This document shows, piece by piece, positions 50,901 to 63,030 of a stretch of 64,000 nucleotides of DNA (position 1 is the stretch's first letter; each line of letters begins with the position of its first letter). The stretch covers positions 1,581,673 to 1,645,672 of the forward strand of contig CAADRB010000007.1 in assembly GCA_900708905.1 (NCBI GenBank), written 5' to 3'. The notes beneath the pieces were generated by a model. That model ran no database searches, was not told the origin of the DNA, and worked only from the letters and a program-made list of their open reading frames with translations. Source of the stretch: Hymenolepis diminuta (lineage: Eukaryota > Platyhelminthes > Cestoda > Cyclophyllidea > Hymenolepididae). Position numbers and translations under genes: made by a program.

Positions 50901-52910
50901 CGAAAATTCCTGAAAATCAAACGTACATACTCGCGAACAGTGCCATGGTATTTACTCATACGCCCTTGCTATTCTCTAATGCACAAAATTCTTGTTCCTA
51001 ATTCAAATCTGGTTCTACATTCATTTTTTCAGCTCAGCGTCGTACTCAAAAATTGGTAGTAAACCGTTCATTTGGGCCAATTGAAAACTGCACAACCTTA
51101 TTGAACACAATCTTAATATACCGAAGTAATTAATTTAAGTCATCAGTTGATAATTTTCATATTAGAAAATGCTTACTGTTGGTGTTTTCAGAATTGTTGT
51201 CGACATGCAATCGTAATTCTGGCTGGAACCCTAATATAAACATAACACTATTCATTCGAGAAATTGAACCTTGAATGGATGTTTTAAGATTTTCTGGAAT
51301 TGTTTTTAACGCTGGCTTTATTTTGCACTTATTTAAAATTTGTTAGATCAAAATAACAAACTTTTATATTACCTGAGATTTCTTGGAGAATTTGTAGTTA
51401 AATAACAATAAATTGATTCAGTAAATTTTAAGTTTTGAATATTTGTACTACAACTGCATATTGTATTATTATAAATAGGGCAGATAGAATTATTTCTTTG
51501 GCAATTATTGAAAGGAGAGGAAAGTTAAATACCAGCATTTTAAACTTGAAAATGAAACTTTATCCTGGTTCGAATATTAGATGAACCTCTCTCCAGTTAT
51601 TTGTTTTTTAATTCTAGATAGGATAAGCAGACAGAATGTCATTTTTCCCACGAATACAATTTGAATTTTCATATTTTTACAAAAAATACTTTAATAAATC
51701 AATTAGATAACAAAATTTTTCGTACTTTGGGACAGCAGAGCCATTGCAACGTAGTGGGAACTACATGAAACAGACCCTGAAGGCCTCAGAGAGAACACGT
51801 CTTCGCTAGTTCACACGGTATTATATTGTGTCAATTACAACTGATTAGATAGACAGAGTAGACGCATTTGAGGAAGAAGAAGAAGAGGGGAAGTCAAGCA
51901 TACTCAAATCATGTCTTGAAGGGCATTTATCATGTGACCAGTCACAGAAAGCCCGAATGCTACAAGTAATACTCAAGTATGGATTTGCCGCTCTATTTTT
52001 CGTGAATAATTAATGGCAACTATGAACAAAATTTCCTGTTCCAAATAATGCTTGCTTTTCATTTCTTGTCTACGGCTAAAATATTATGATGAAAATGCAA
52101 AGAGCTGCTTAGACAAAGTTGAACTCGCTTTTTCTACTTTCGTTCTATTTTAAATAACCAAAGCTTAGTCTAAACAAAGGCCTAGTCTAGTAACCTTTAG
52201 CTACTGTCATTGGTAAAATTTATCGTGTTGAATAAAAAGGTATGAGCATTATGATGCATTTCCATTATTGCACTGCAAAATGTAACTGATAATCTTGAAT
52301 TTTAACGATCTCAGCTGTTATAAACTGTTGACACGTGCTCATTTTAATTAAATAAATTCGATCAGAAAATTAACAAGTGGTAGTAATTTAACGGCAGGTC
52401 AATATTAATAAGCATATGTAAATTCAAAATGAAAAGTTGGAGATTTCCTTCTTGAAAAAAAAGATCTTTTTCTGGAACACGAATAGTTATCGCCACCTCA
52501 ATTGTACTTTAGGATAGTCGAGAAGTTTATATAGAGAGGCGATTAGATAGCAAATGCATTAGATGCCAGTCTATATTTAATCGTGAGGAAGTGTATCGGC
52601 CAGGGAAGTTGAAAAGGTGTCCAATAAGGGGTGAAGGTAGAATCGATTTGGAGTAGAAGACCGGATTTCAGAGTATAGGCTCTAGGTTTGCGAGTCAATT
52701 ATTTTCAGGCACAAGTTGCACAGATCGATGGAAAGGTGATAGAAAATCGTTATTATTAGACTCATGACCATAATTTTAATACTGAAGTTCCGGAAAGTTT
52801 AAAAATTTCAGACAAATAATAGCGTAAAATTCAAATTTCAAATTAAGCCACATTTATATATAACTTTGGGCACAAATTCAGTGAGCTGGTTTAAGGGCAA
52901 AATAGGAAAA
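47951..52910. other. Intergenic, no gene recognised
   Basis: About 5 kb of AT-rich DNA with some GC-richer patches (48890-49400, 51720-51990). Short phrases recur (TATCATGTGACTAG at 49379 and TATCATGTGACCAG at 51930), which suggests further repeats. The segment at 49748-49770 resembles the SINE-like body at 820-845. Open frames at 48847-49125 and 49161-49355 show no motif. Confidence 0.4.
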
Positions 52911-55900
52911 TTAATAAGACCATTGCTCATTGTCAAAATCATCCCACTCATTAATATTTATATTGTCATATTCATTTTCATCTTCGTCTGAATCGACATC
53001 GGATTTTGAAAAATCTTTTTCCACGACATAATAGATGAAAGCAGTGCAGTAGAGATGGGGTAAGGTAACATTTCCCCACCTCAGTCGATCATTAAAACAA
53101 AAATTTGTAGAAAGTATTAGGACAATAGGAATATAATTCTAGACGAAGGACAGCTAGCTGCACTGTTTTCAAGCATCCTTAGCCAACTATTCTTCGGAAG
53201 TATTTGTTTTTTTTATAAATATTTAACAGCTATATTCCATTAGGAATATATGTTTTCATATCATGCATGTCAATTTCTTTGTAAAAATGGAAATATTTTT
53301 TCTTAGTCCAATTAAGATAACCGTCTTGAAAGACTTATTTTTGAGAGGGTAGATGGTTATAAAGACTAATCGATAAATGTTACCTCCTATAAGGGCCTCC
53401 ATAGGTTTAAATATCCAAGAATGTGCCAGGTATTCGGCACACCTTGAAGTTCGGAAATCAGTCGTTCGACTACAGCTACCATATTTCGAATAAGACTCTT
53501 CGTTATATGCTTTATTCCCATGTTCATTTTTGTACAAAATAACAATGTAATTAAGTTTTTTAACTTTAATGCAGGGCGTTACTTCTCAATTACCATGTAG
53601 TACAGATCACCTCGCAGAATACTAAGCCATACAAGTTGAATGAACAATGATAAAGTTTTGTGCAAGAGTTAGCTTTCTTGACCTATTCCGCTGCAAATAG
53701 GAGGAATTCTGATTTGAAGTCAACACTGATTGATTCTAAAATTGTAACAACAACGATCATATTTGCATTAGGAATATTTGGCATGGGTGTCACATAGGCG
53801 AAAGCTAGTATCCTGAAACAGGAAAATGATACGTGTTTGCCCGTATAAGATGTCGATTATGCAATCTTCGTCAACCTACACAACCTTTGCTGCATCAAGT
53901 TTAATCTTCTGTCGTTGTTATACTAACAGACAGGATGCTACAATGAACACCGCTGAAGTATTTTCATAGTTCCTGTGAACGTTAGTGCGAAACAGGATAT
54001 TTCCTTTGGGGTTCCACAAGTATTACAGGCGAAAAGTGTCTTCGGAGGACAAACCACCCTATAGATGTAGAAAAAAACATAAAGATAGATACTTGAATTT
54101 GGTCTTGGCTATGACCATTAAGACAAAATATTATTTAATAGAGAAAAATCTATGTATTGTCATGATTTTGTCCTTAATTTCAGACGAATTATACGCAGAT
54201 ATTCCCTTTCTGTTTTGGAATAATTGATATCAGAAAGGATTGAGTTTACAACACCTTCAAAAAATTTAAAGAAAAGATCGTCACGGACGTAGAAATTTTT
54301 AAAAATCTAACTATCCATCTGTTAACCTTGAGCCTTTAAAATTTATTAATCAAAATAGTATCCTTTATTTCCATCTTATTTTAAAAATCTACATATTATT
54401 TCTTATTTAGGCTTCAAGGTCCAAATAAATAATCGGGTAATGCTGCAGTTAATTCATCGACTTCTATGAAATAAATAACACTCAATTTGATCACGCCCCA
54501 GGGATCTTGCTGAAGGTGAGTTGCCAAGAGTTCATAAGTTCAATGAATGATATTTACCGTATAATTGACAAGTGTGAATATCAATATGTGGGTATTTCAT
54601 AATCTTGAATGGATTCATGCAGAGTGCAACCCGACTGTGTAGAAGGAAATTTAAGATGTTATTTGTCCAGCAGAGTTAGGTAGAATGAGGAAACCAAGGG
54701 AGATAAAAGTCTCTAACTGTTATGATGCCAAGAAAGATAGGGCAAATAGTTAATTAAATAATCGTTAATGAAATGATCTATCGATTGCTGATAAACTAAC
54801 AGAAGAATCTTCTGCATAAATAATATGACGACTTCCCATGGGGAATCGAAGAATCTTTTGAAAGATATACTCTTCTCATTAGCTGCAGCTATTGCAATAC
54901 CAAAAACGAGAGAGCAGGACAGAAAATCTTTAAAAAAAATAAATATTAGATTTGTATCAGAATTTGTGGCAATTACCGATCACATTCATTCCATAGGCAG
55001 TTTTTGTGGGATATGTTACTTCCCCTATATCGCCAATTTCGAGTTACCAAAGTCTGTTGAAGAGTGGAGACGTGCCATTCCGACAATAATGTCAGGAAAG
55101 ATGTTTTTGAAACGAAAAGTAATTATATGATTTAGCAAATGCATACTTAATTCCGTTATTGTTTTATAATCCTTAAATGTATGGCAGATTTAATTCCCTG
55201 TATCCGTCCTCTTGGAAGATGTTCTAGCATCTGCATTGGCATTTCGAGCTCACTTTTCTCAAAATAAAAATGCCCTATTCGTAAAATATAATTTATAGAC
55301 CATGTCTTTGAAAGGAAAGCGATGATTGATATTTTTTTAACCTGGTTGAATGATATGGGCATACGTAACTACAATTAGAGGACTTAGCAGATTAAAAAGG
55401 GTAAATTCCAGGGAAATTCCACTGATTATATCATTTTATTTTGGATTCATCCAAGTAAGGAAAATTTTATTAGTTATTCGAATTTCTGATATTAATAACA
55501 TTTACCTTTTTAAAAATAACCATATTGCTATTAATAATATTGGCTGAAATTCTAGGTAAAATAGTTAATTTAAGAAGACGTCACCAGGCATGGCTAAAAT
55601 AGATACAATACATTTCTTTAACTTAACTAGTTAGAAAATGGCGGTAGATATGAAATTGTAGTCTCACCGGACCAAACATAATAAGTTTCGGTGAGTCTTG
55701 CTAGTTGGATACTGTAATAACGTGAGGTCTATCGGGGCCACATCGATTGAATATTCGGAATAATTCAAGCCATTCATGTCGCCAGATCAATTCGGAGGTG
55801 GCAGAGCTACCCAAATTTATTAACAAGTAAATAAAGGTTATATACAAAACATTTCTTCGTTAGACGTCAGTCATGCCTCGACGTCGGAGTCTCGGCGTGA

Positions 55901-56150
55901 TGACAGACACCAGTTTTTTGGTATCTATGTGCAAACACGCAAATACACAGCGGGACCGCATGTGGACACTATAGTGGAGATCTTATCGTCAGTCAATCAT
56001 TTCTAATCTGCTGGCTATAGCAAATATCGAAGCTAACTGCAAAACCAATGATAACTTCAACAATGATTGGAACATGAATCAGATTTTAATTAGACGTCTT
56101 TTTCATTTCTTTAAATAACACCGTCTCATCATCCTCATTATCATAAACAT
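52911..56150 (-). pseudogene. SLC1-family pseudogene E
   Basis: Degenerate copies of the gene A-D exons appear in order on the minus strand. TM1 region: about 56145-56030, with an in-frame stop. AMPGDV: about 55594. Exon 3 (LFNLLSPLIVVTYAHIIQPG): about 55455-55345. Exon 4 (GN-stop-ICHTFKDY): about 55200-55160. Exon 5 (NIFPDIIVGM): about 55110-54980. Exon 6: 54930-54800. Exon 7, eroded: 54715-54580. Exon 8: 54060-53880, with a 2-bp deletion inside the KSDAS region and a stop. Exon 9: 53810-53685, with a stop and lost donor. Last exon: 53091-52911 (DRLRWGNVTLPHLYCTAFIY and an acidic tail), whose acceptor AG has become AA. Repeat R2 sits between exons 1 and 2. Confidence 0.85.
55785..56025 (+). 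repeat. Interspersed repeat R2, copy 1
   Basis: Shares CAAATTTATT, ATACAAAACATTTCTTCGTT, AGACGTCAGTCATG, TCGGCGTGATG, GGTATCTATGTGC, CACACACA/AATACACAG and CAATCATTTCTAATCT in order with 57145-57395. It lies inside pseudogene E, in the equivalent of intron 1, so it arrived after the duplication. Confidence 0.75.
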
Positions 56151-58458
56151 TTAATCAGTGAAGAATGACCTGAAAATTAACAATATTTATGTCTCATACA
56201 CGATTACCAACAATGAGCTCCATCTATTAAACAATTTTGGGACATGTAAGAAAAAAAATTCCTTGAATAAAAACAGTGTCTTCATGTTAGATATTAAATA
56301 CTCGTATTAGTTTAAAATATTTATAAATATTAAATTAGGGTATGTTTTAGTTAGATAGTTGCTTATAAATTTATTAATCTGAGTACTAAACTATCTTCAT
56401 TAATCTCCAGTAGCGAGGAATGCATATTAATGACATAAAAACAAGAATTCCGTCTTCAAGCATAGTAGCAGTGAAGATTCTGTGTACGTAGACCCAAAAA
56501 TTAAAATACTTATCCTCAACAGCTAACATTTGTTGACTAAAAGTAAATAAATTCCAAGATTTTTCCATTCCCCGCCAATATGGATACCGGTCGATAAGTC
56601 ATCAGAATCAGTTCATTGTTTGTCATTTATGTTTTTCTCTCTCGTCCAAATATAGAGAAGTTATTAACTAACCAAATTTAAAATAAATGCGAGTTAGTTT
56701 TAGTTTTCTAATCAAAAAAGAATTCGCAATTTTAAATGAAATATTCATTTTGGAACGCAAATATAATATAAAATCTGTTATGGAAATCCGACTTTCATAA
56801 TGTTATTACATTTCTTTGCATCTGTTGCTTGTTTGGCGGAGATGGGTTTAAATCAAACTTCACTACACCGTAAAAAATAAACCAAATTTATCGAAAAGAG
56901 TAAGCAAAGAGTATTCAATGAAGTGTGTGATTTTGTTTATAACTGATATAATTTTAAAATTATAGCCTCTTTGTGTGATGGGTATTTTTTTGGTCACCTT
57001 GTGAAATAATAAAAATTTTCACACTCAATTTGAATATAAAGACCTACATAGAAACTATAGATAATAATGCTAAGTGGGAAATTGTAATGAAGTTATACAG
57101 ACCGGGGCCTATAGAAGGAGTAAGCCAAGTCACTCATGTGTTAGATCGGTATGGAGGTAGCCAGGAAGCCACCCCAATTTATTGATGAATAAATTAGGTT
57201 TACATACAAAACATTTCTTCGTTAGATGTCAGTCATGTCAATATTTCGGCGTGATGGTTAACATCAGTTTAGGTATCTATATGCGGATAAGCACACACAT
57301 CTGGACCGCCATGGATACTGTAATCAGACTCTTATTGCCAGACAATCATTTCTAATCTCCAAGCGTTGATAGACATCTGTTGGCCATAGCATCTTCCTTC
57401 CAGATATGAGACGTCCATCTTAAAGATAGGGGATATGATATCGTCTAGGATTTGCTCATTTCTTTCAAGGACCCCAGTAAAGCAAATGAGAATTATTCTG
57501 GGGAAAAAATTATTTTCTCATACGTTGTAAGACCCATTAGAGAATTCGTATTTACTAAAAAGTAAATGAATTTTGAGAACTTTCCTCACTTAATACTTGA
57601 AGACAGTTACATTCGAATTATTTATGGAGCGTCATCGTCTGATTGTGCAGCAACATAATTAATTGTAATCAATAAAGAAATATTAGCAAATTTACATAAG
57701 TGAAGTTTACACGTTGCTTATCGAATGTTTTATTTCAATAATTTCCTTCTCATCCATTGATGCTAAGACGACTATAACTATTACAGAAATACAGGAAGCC
57801 AAGATCAACTCTGCATTCAAAAATATGCAATTTTTTACCTCATAAAGGAAAATACTTAAACACTAGACAATCAATAATTAAATTCAAATGTATCTTTAAA
57901 TGTCACAGAGTTAACACAGAAAGATCTCGAAGAAGTTGGTGTGGTATGAAATAGTTTCCAAATAAGGGAAAATATTTGCATTGGAATTGCAAGGAATTTT
58001 TACAATTGTTTATTATTAAGGAGATAGAGAATGGCGGCTGCACCGTTTTTTTTTGTAAAATATGTTGTTTACGTCCAATCTCTAAACTCAAATCATAACG
58101 CACTTGGGAGTTAATTCTCTCTATGTCTGCTCTCGGAAAATGCAAATTTAGCGATTTATCAAACCGAACTGAATATTAGCTAGAACTAAACGTAAATCGC
58201 CAGTTAAAAACAGAAACAAATGTTGCGTTTTATAGATATTATCTAAAATGTAAACCTGTCCGCTAAACAACGCGACAGAAAAACTTTAACACAGAACTAA
58301 ATTTAATATGACCAGTAGCTAAATAAATAAAATTCCAGCATTCTTACACTTTGATACGCAGCATTGTTTTAATATCCTGTATACTAGCCGATTCTATAAA
58401 AAACTGCGGCTATTACGTTTTAATTAATAAAATAATAGCCGTGCTGTTATATTTTCTA
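56151..58458. other. Intergenic, contains repeat R2 copy 2
   Basis: Flank between pseudogene E and the zinc-finger gene. No gene recognised apart from repeat R2 at 57145-57395. The promoter of the zinc-finger gene would be near its right end. Confidence 0.45.
57145..57395 (+). repeat. Interspersed repeat R2, copy 2
   Basis: Same order of blocks as copy 1, same strand, 1.36 kb apart. A 27-base segment after TTTCTAATCTCC is absent from copy 1, and the right part (GGCCATAGCA) matches again. The repeat is about 240-260 bp; terminal repeats not found. Confidence 0.75.
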
Positions 58459-61400
58459 ATGGAAATCGAGTTCGATTGTTCTGAAATCTTCAAAAAACTT
58501 TTGGGTTTAGTACGATTTTCTACTTACGACTCCTTTACCAAGGCTATTGAGGATTTCCAAAAAGTACTGTTTTAGTATTTTATAAACACTTCTTTATAAA
58601 AAGACAACTCATACTTATTACAAACCAACTAATTCGGTATATTTTCCCCCAGACACTGTGGAACGCAATTTACTTTCCTATAAATATATTCGGTACGTAT
58701 GTGAACAGCAAAAGAAATCGAGATATGAGTAGGTAGTGTATTTGGCGCTTATATTTTTTAGTCATGAAGAAAATTTGAGCTGTCCAGCCTACTTTACTGT
58801 AGGTTCTCGAAATTCCCAACTTGGTGTTGTCAAATACTATATGGTTCACAATCACGAGGGTTATCAAGTAATTGAACGCACGAACGTGCTATCTGAATCC
58901 TATAAGATAGAAGATGGTATTGAAGAGTATTTTAGTAATTAATTATTTTTAGATGAATTATGTCCTGGAGATGTTGACTGTACATCAACTTTTCTAGCGC
59001 TATTTACGGATAAGATCTTCGACACTTATGCAGAATTACAGGCAAGAATGGATGAGTTTCAGCGAGTTACTGGATCTCTTTACGGCAAACGAAATACAAA
59101 GAGATTTCCCGAAAGTTCAACGTTTGCATCTACTCTTGTTTACAAGTCCTTTGCTTATGAATGCTATCATTATGGGACACACAATTCAGACAGCGCACCT
59201 CTTAGAGCTCGAAGGTAAAATAATCTCTAAGCGGTTATCGTTTACTAGATCTGCAAAAATTGGTTGCCAATCACGTATAACTGTCAGTTGTTACCAAAAT
59301 AAACTTCGAATTGTTCGATTCAATCTAAAACACAATCATGATGTTGCTCCAGAGCATGCAAAAGCCTACCCCAGAAATCGTCGCCTTACTCCCGCCCAGT
59401 TGTCAGTTGTTGAAAAGATGATTCAAAGTAATTGTGATGTTCATACGATCAGGGACTTTATTGCAAGTAAGTTGATTATTATCTTTTATTGATACCTTTT
59501 TTATATTACCCACTACAAGGTAAAGAACTTTACAACTTTTCATTGTGAGAAAGCATCTTAACACACGAGACATTAAAGCAGTGCGACGTGGATCAAGAGA
59601 GATATAAAAATAGGTCGGTGCATCAAAAAAGTCCTACAAAATTGAATTTACTTTTAGACTTTAGTCTTCTTGCTCTCATGCTTAAGATTTGTTTCCTGTT
59701 TCCCGTTTGTTGAATTCAGAGTCCATTGACGAGTTGCTTAGTTTAGATGATTGGCCAACCACTTCAAGTGAATTTGAATTTGTGCCATACATATTACAGT
59801 TAAGTTCCTTTCATCAAGATGAGTAACTTTAATTCGTATGACCTGCGTCACAATCCATTCTTCAATAGAGACAGAATCCTAATTTTAAAATAACCAATTT
59901 AGAATAAATAATTCTCTGCCAAGATTTGAATAAGAAAATTGAATAACCAATATTAGAATAGTATAAAAGCGCGAATAACTTAAGTAATAAAGCGTTCATT
60001 CGAATATATCAGAAGATCTCATGTCAGATACTACTATTACTGATGAAATGAAAAGACACGCTGTAATAGTGTCTGTAAAAGCAAAACACAAACAATTTAG
60101 AAATTGCAAGATTTCTAGAAGTCACCACATCTTTCCTTCGCAAAGTTGGAAAGGAGCTGCTGAATGAGAGCAATAAAGAGCATTGTCAACGCTCTGTTCA
60201 CTCATTATACCTGAGTTTGTCACAAGAGTGCATGGTATAATGGACGAAAATGGTGGGGAGTCAATGTGCGACATCTTGCCAAACATCTTCAAGTGTCTGA
60301 GGGAACACTAAGGAATGTTTCTCATCCAGACCTCGGATATAAACCTCTCACGTCCCTAGACTAATTTGTCAGTTCATGTGAACAAAAACAACTCAAGAGA
60401 ATCGTTTAATGCGTGCAAAACCACCCTTTAACAATGTGAAGCATCCAGATGAATACGAGTGCCTTTGGTTTTCCTCCCACGATATAAACTTCCACCAAGA
60501 TGAAAAAGTCACTCCAAGAAATGATAGGTGGCTGTGTGCGCGCGGACCCCACCGAAGTTCCAACTGTCATGCATGCGCACGAAGTTTCCACCAACACTGA
60601 TGCTTTTTGGCACTATGAGGGACAGTGAGGGAGGAGCACACATCATCACTCCTCCATTTTTCAGCAGGACTTTAGAATCAATACAGATACAAATGCAGAC
60701 GCAGATGCCCATGTGGAGACTCTTCTGACCATTGTTATTAAGCCGCCTTGGATAGACAGTGTAGCCAATGGAGGAGGACTCTATGTCTTCTAACAAGATT
60801 CCGCTCCATCCTATAAGTCCCTCAAATCCCAGGATTAAATGGTCGAGAATTTTCATCATCATGCCACACCAAACTTATGGCCGCCTCGTAACTACTCACC
60901 AGATCTTATCCTTTGCTTTATTGCGTGTGGACGTGGGGTGATTCGGGACGTGGTTGAAAAGGGCAGTTCCATAAAACCAAATCCTCTTACGGAAGTAGTA
61001 GTCCGGGTAATGGAGGGCATGAATAAAGACCACCTAACGAAAGCTATCAATCGCTTTAGGACTCGAATTGTGTGGGTGATAGAAGCCGAAGGAGGATACA
61101 TATGTATAATAAAACTCATGTTAATATTGTTTATTTGTTTTGTTATAAGAAATTGTAAGTTTCAGTCGTTAAGCGTCTCATTTTCTGTTTTTCCTCAAAT
61201 GCCTTACGCACCCTGTATATTATTACAGTTAATCTCCTTTGATCGAGATGAGTAATCTTAGTTCGTATGACCTGAATAAGGAACTACATATAGATATATA
61301 TTTAATCTTTTTTATACCAACTTACAGCTCTATAGCTTTGGATATGAGAGTGGCACCACCACTCAATCTTTCGAACTTGGTAAATTCAGGTATATGCTTT

Positions 61401-63030
61401 CCTGTACTCTCATATTTGTGAAATAAGAGATTATTAAATTCAAATGAAAACGATTCCTCGCTCTGGATATCTTACATCTTTATTATAAATCTTCTTTAAA
61501 GCTAGGTCCAACAGAATGGGATACTTTCAAAACATCTCAAGATGAGTTTTACTGACAAAAAGGCAGACATTGCAACCAAAGCCATTTTTGGAGCGAAATC
61601 ACCAAATTTTACTTTTATTGTATTATTGAAAGTTATACATCTTTTTGTCCAAGTAGTTTTTTTAACACGACGTATTGATAAAAATAATTCAATAATTTAG
61701 CAGAAGAATGTGAAAGCGAAAATAGGCGTGAGGGCCCGAAAAGCCCTCGAATAGTGTGTTTTCTAAAGGGCGCTACCTTCTATTGGAGCTTACCTTGAAA
61801 AGCTGTTTAAAGGGGTTGTTGGTTTTCAAGAACGAAGGTCTGCGTCCACTTGCACTTAACAAAACATTTTGGCTATATTAGTGGCTGCATGAGTTTGTAA
61901 GGTTGGGCGGCGTAGCCTATCCCATAGCTCCGGAACTGTTAGTCGGTGCAAACTAACATTTACAGGTATTATAAATTGAACCAATTCAGCTAACTCATTT
62001 TGACAGCGTGATTTAGAAAGTGGACTTGCAGCTGGGTATCTTATATTGGCTCCTAACTACTCTGCAAGCTGTATCTTCTATTTCCTCTCAGAATAGAGAG
62101 AGAAGACAGAAGTTTGAGGAGAATAATCAGACTAGAGAGACAAGAAATGGTCTGAGAAGTGTTACTGAGTTTTGATGCAGAGGAACGTAGATGTGGATGT
62201 TGTAGGGGTTTATAAGGGGGCAAGATAACCTAGTTGGGTCCGACCGATTGCCTATGGTCGAAAAGTTCGGTCATACTGACCCAGTGAATCGACGGCGTCG
62301 AGTATCCTGTATTGGTGCTGGTAAGATTACTTAATCATAGGTCGTATGGACACAGAGGAGTTTCAAATGTCGACCCCAATAGTAAGGTCAGGCTAACTCG
62401 CAGCTGGAAATATTTGGAAAAGAATGGTGAAAATTTTAAATCGAGAAAAAATTTGATGAAACTGATGACTAAAATTTCATTATCTTTCTACATATTTTAG
62501 ACACTTACAAAACCCCCTGCACTCTATCTGATATACGTAATATCAAAAGCCGGTTGAGAGCATCTGCAAGGAATGAACTGTCTACAGCTGCTATCGAAAT
62601 AACAACCTCTGACATTGGTGAAGACAACGAGGAATTGCTTCATAATGTGCCAGCTGTGCATCAGAATGATCCTAATATAGCTGATATGATATCCCAGTTG
62701 ACCCCCCAATTAGAGCATATCCAGGATCTTGTATTGTCATCCTCTTCTCAGGACATTATGAAGTCTCGGATGAAGTGTCTAGGTCGACTGATTGGATTCT
62801 GGCAAGAAGGAAAAGAGGCAATGGTGTTGGTGCCGACTAAACGGATTATCCTGAGGGGTAATACAAACACTGATGCAGGCAAAACAGTACAGCAACGAGA
62901 ACAACATACCTCCCCCTCTTACTTTTCTCATGTAAAGGAGCCGCATAACGTTTGTCTTGGTAATTATGATCTTCATGACCACGATGACTTTTATCAACAT
63001 GTTACGAGGCAGGAAAATTTTATATCTTAG
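58459..63030 (+). CDS. FAR1/ZSWIM3-like double zinc-finger protein (464 aa, 6 exons)
   Basis: Exons: 58459-58563, 58604-58728, 58762-58916, 58953-59214, 59249-59466, 62501-63030. Introns are 40, 33, 36, 34 and 3,034 bp, all GT-AG; the joined frame is open to TAG at 63028. Two modules of the FAR1 (WRKY-GCM1-like) type are visible. The first runs from FSTYDSFTKAIEDFQ (20-34) through C68, C84 and H106-N-H108. The second runs from FDTYAELQARMDEFQ (151-165) through C199, C222 and H244-N-H246. After it come RNRRLT and, across the long intron, TLSDIRNIKSRLR, as in proteins related to ZSWIM3 and the MULE/FAR1 group. The C-terminal 150 residues are polar, with no transposase or SWIM domain. Likely a nuclear DNA-binding protein derived from a transposase-type finger; target unknown. 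Met at 58351 would add 36 residues. Confidence 0.8.
59797..59851 (+). repeat. Direct repeat left of Tc1 copy 2
   Basis: ATATTACAGTTAAGTTCCTT and the following 35 bp (to CGTATGACCTG) match 61220-61275 with few differences. The two lie on either side of Tc1 copy 2 in intron 5 of the zinc-finger gene. Confidence 0.65.
60005..61215 (+). mobile_element. Tc1/mariner-superfamily transposon, copy 2, left end lost
   Basis: The right terminal repeat is intact (reverse from 61215: CAGGGTGCGTAAGGCATTTG), followed by TA. The left end seen in copy 1 is missing; homology starts near AGAAGATCT (60012). The DDE region reads as in copy 1 with the same frameshifts, and a 444-bp core is identical. The C-terminal part (60839-61100) is better preserved here (NKDHLTKAINRFRTRIVWVIE). 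It sits in the 3-kb intron 5 of the zinc-finger gene. Confidence 0.85.
61220..61275 (+). repeat. Direct repeat right of Tc1 copy 2
   Basis: Partner of 59797-59851; begins a few bases after the transposon's right end. Confidence 0.65.
61276..62500 (+). other. Remainder of intron 5
   Basis: Intronic DNA with a diverged R3 repeat copy (about 61620-61715) and a GC-richer part at 61720-62300 that matches nothing recognised. It ends in the acceptor TACATATTTTAG at 62500. Confidence 0.5.

Noticed and set aside
58733..58761. Alternative 29-bp intron in the zinc-finger gene, entered from an acceptor at 58652
   Set aside because: It also gives an open frame, but the peptide loses the YKYIRYVCEQQ segment with the first zinc-binding Cys. 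The 33-bp intron with the acceptor at 58603 restores a complete module.
59215..59231. 17-bp GT...AG gap in the second zinc module
   Set aside because: Too short to splice. The AG at 59248 gives a 34-bp intron and the same frame as the GCQSRI segment.
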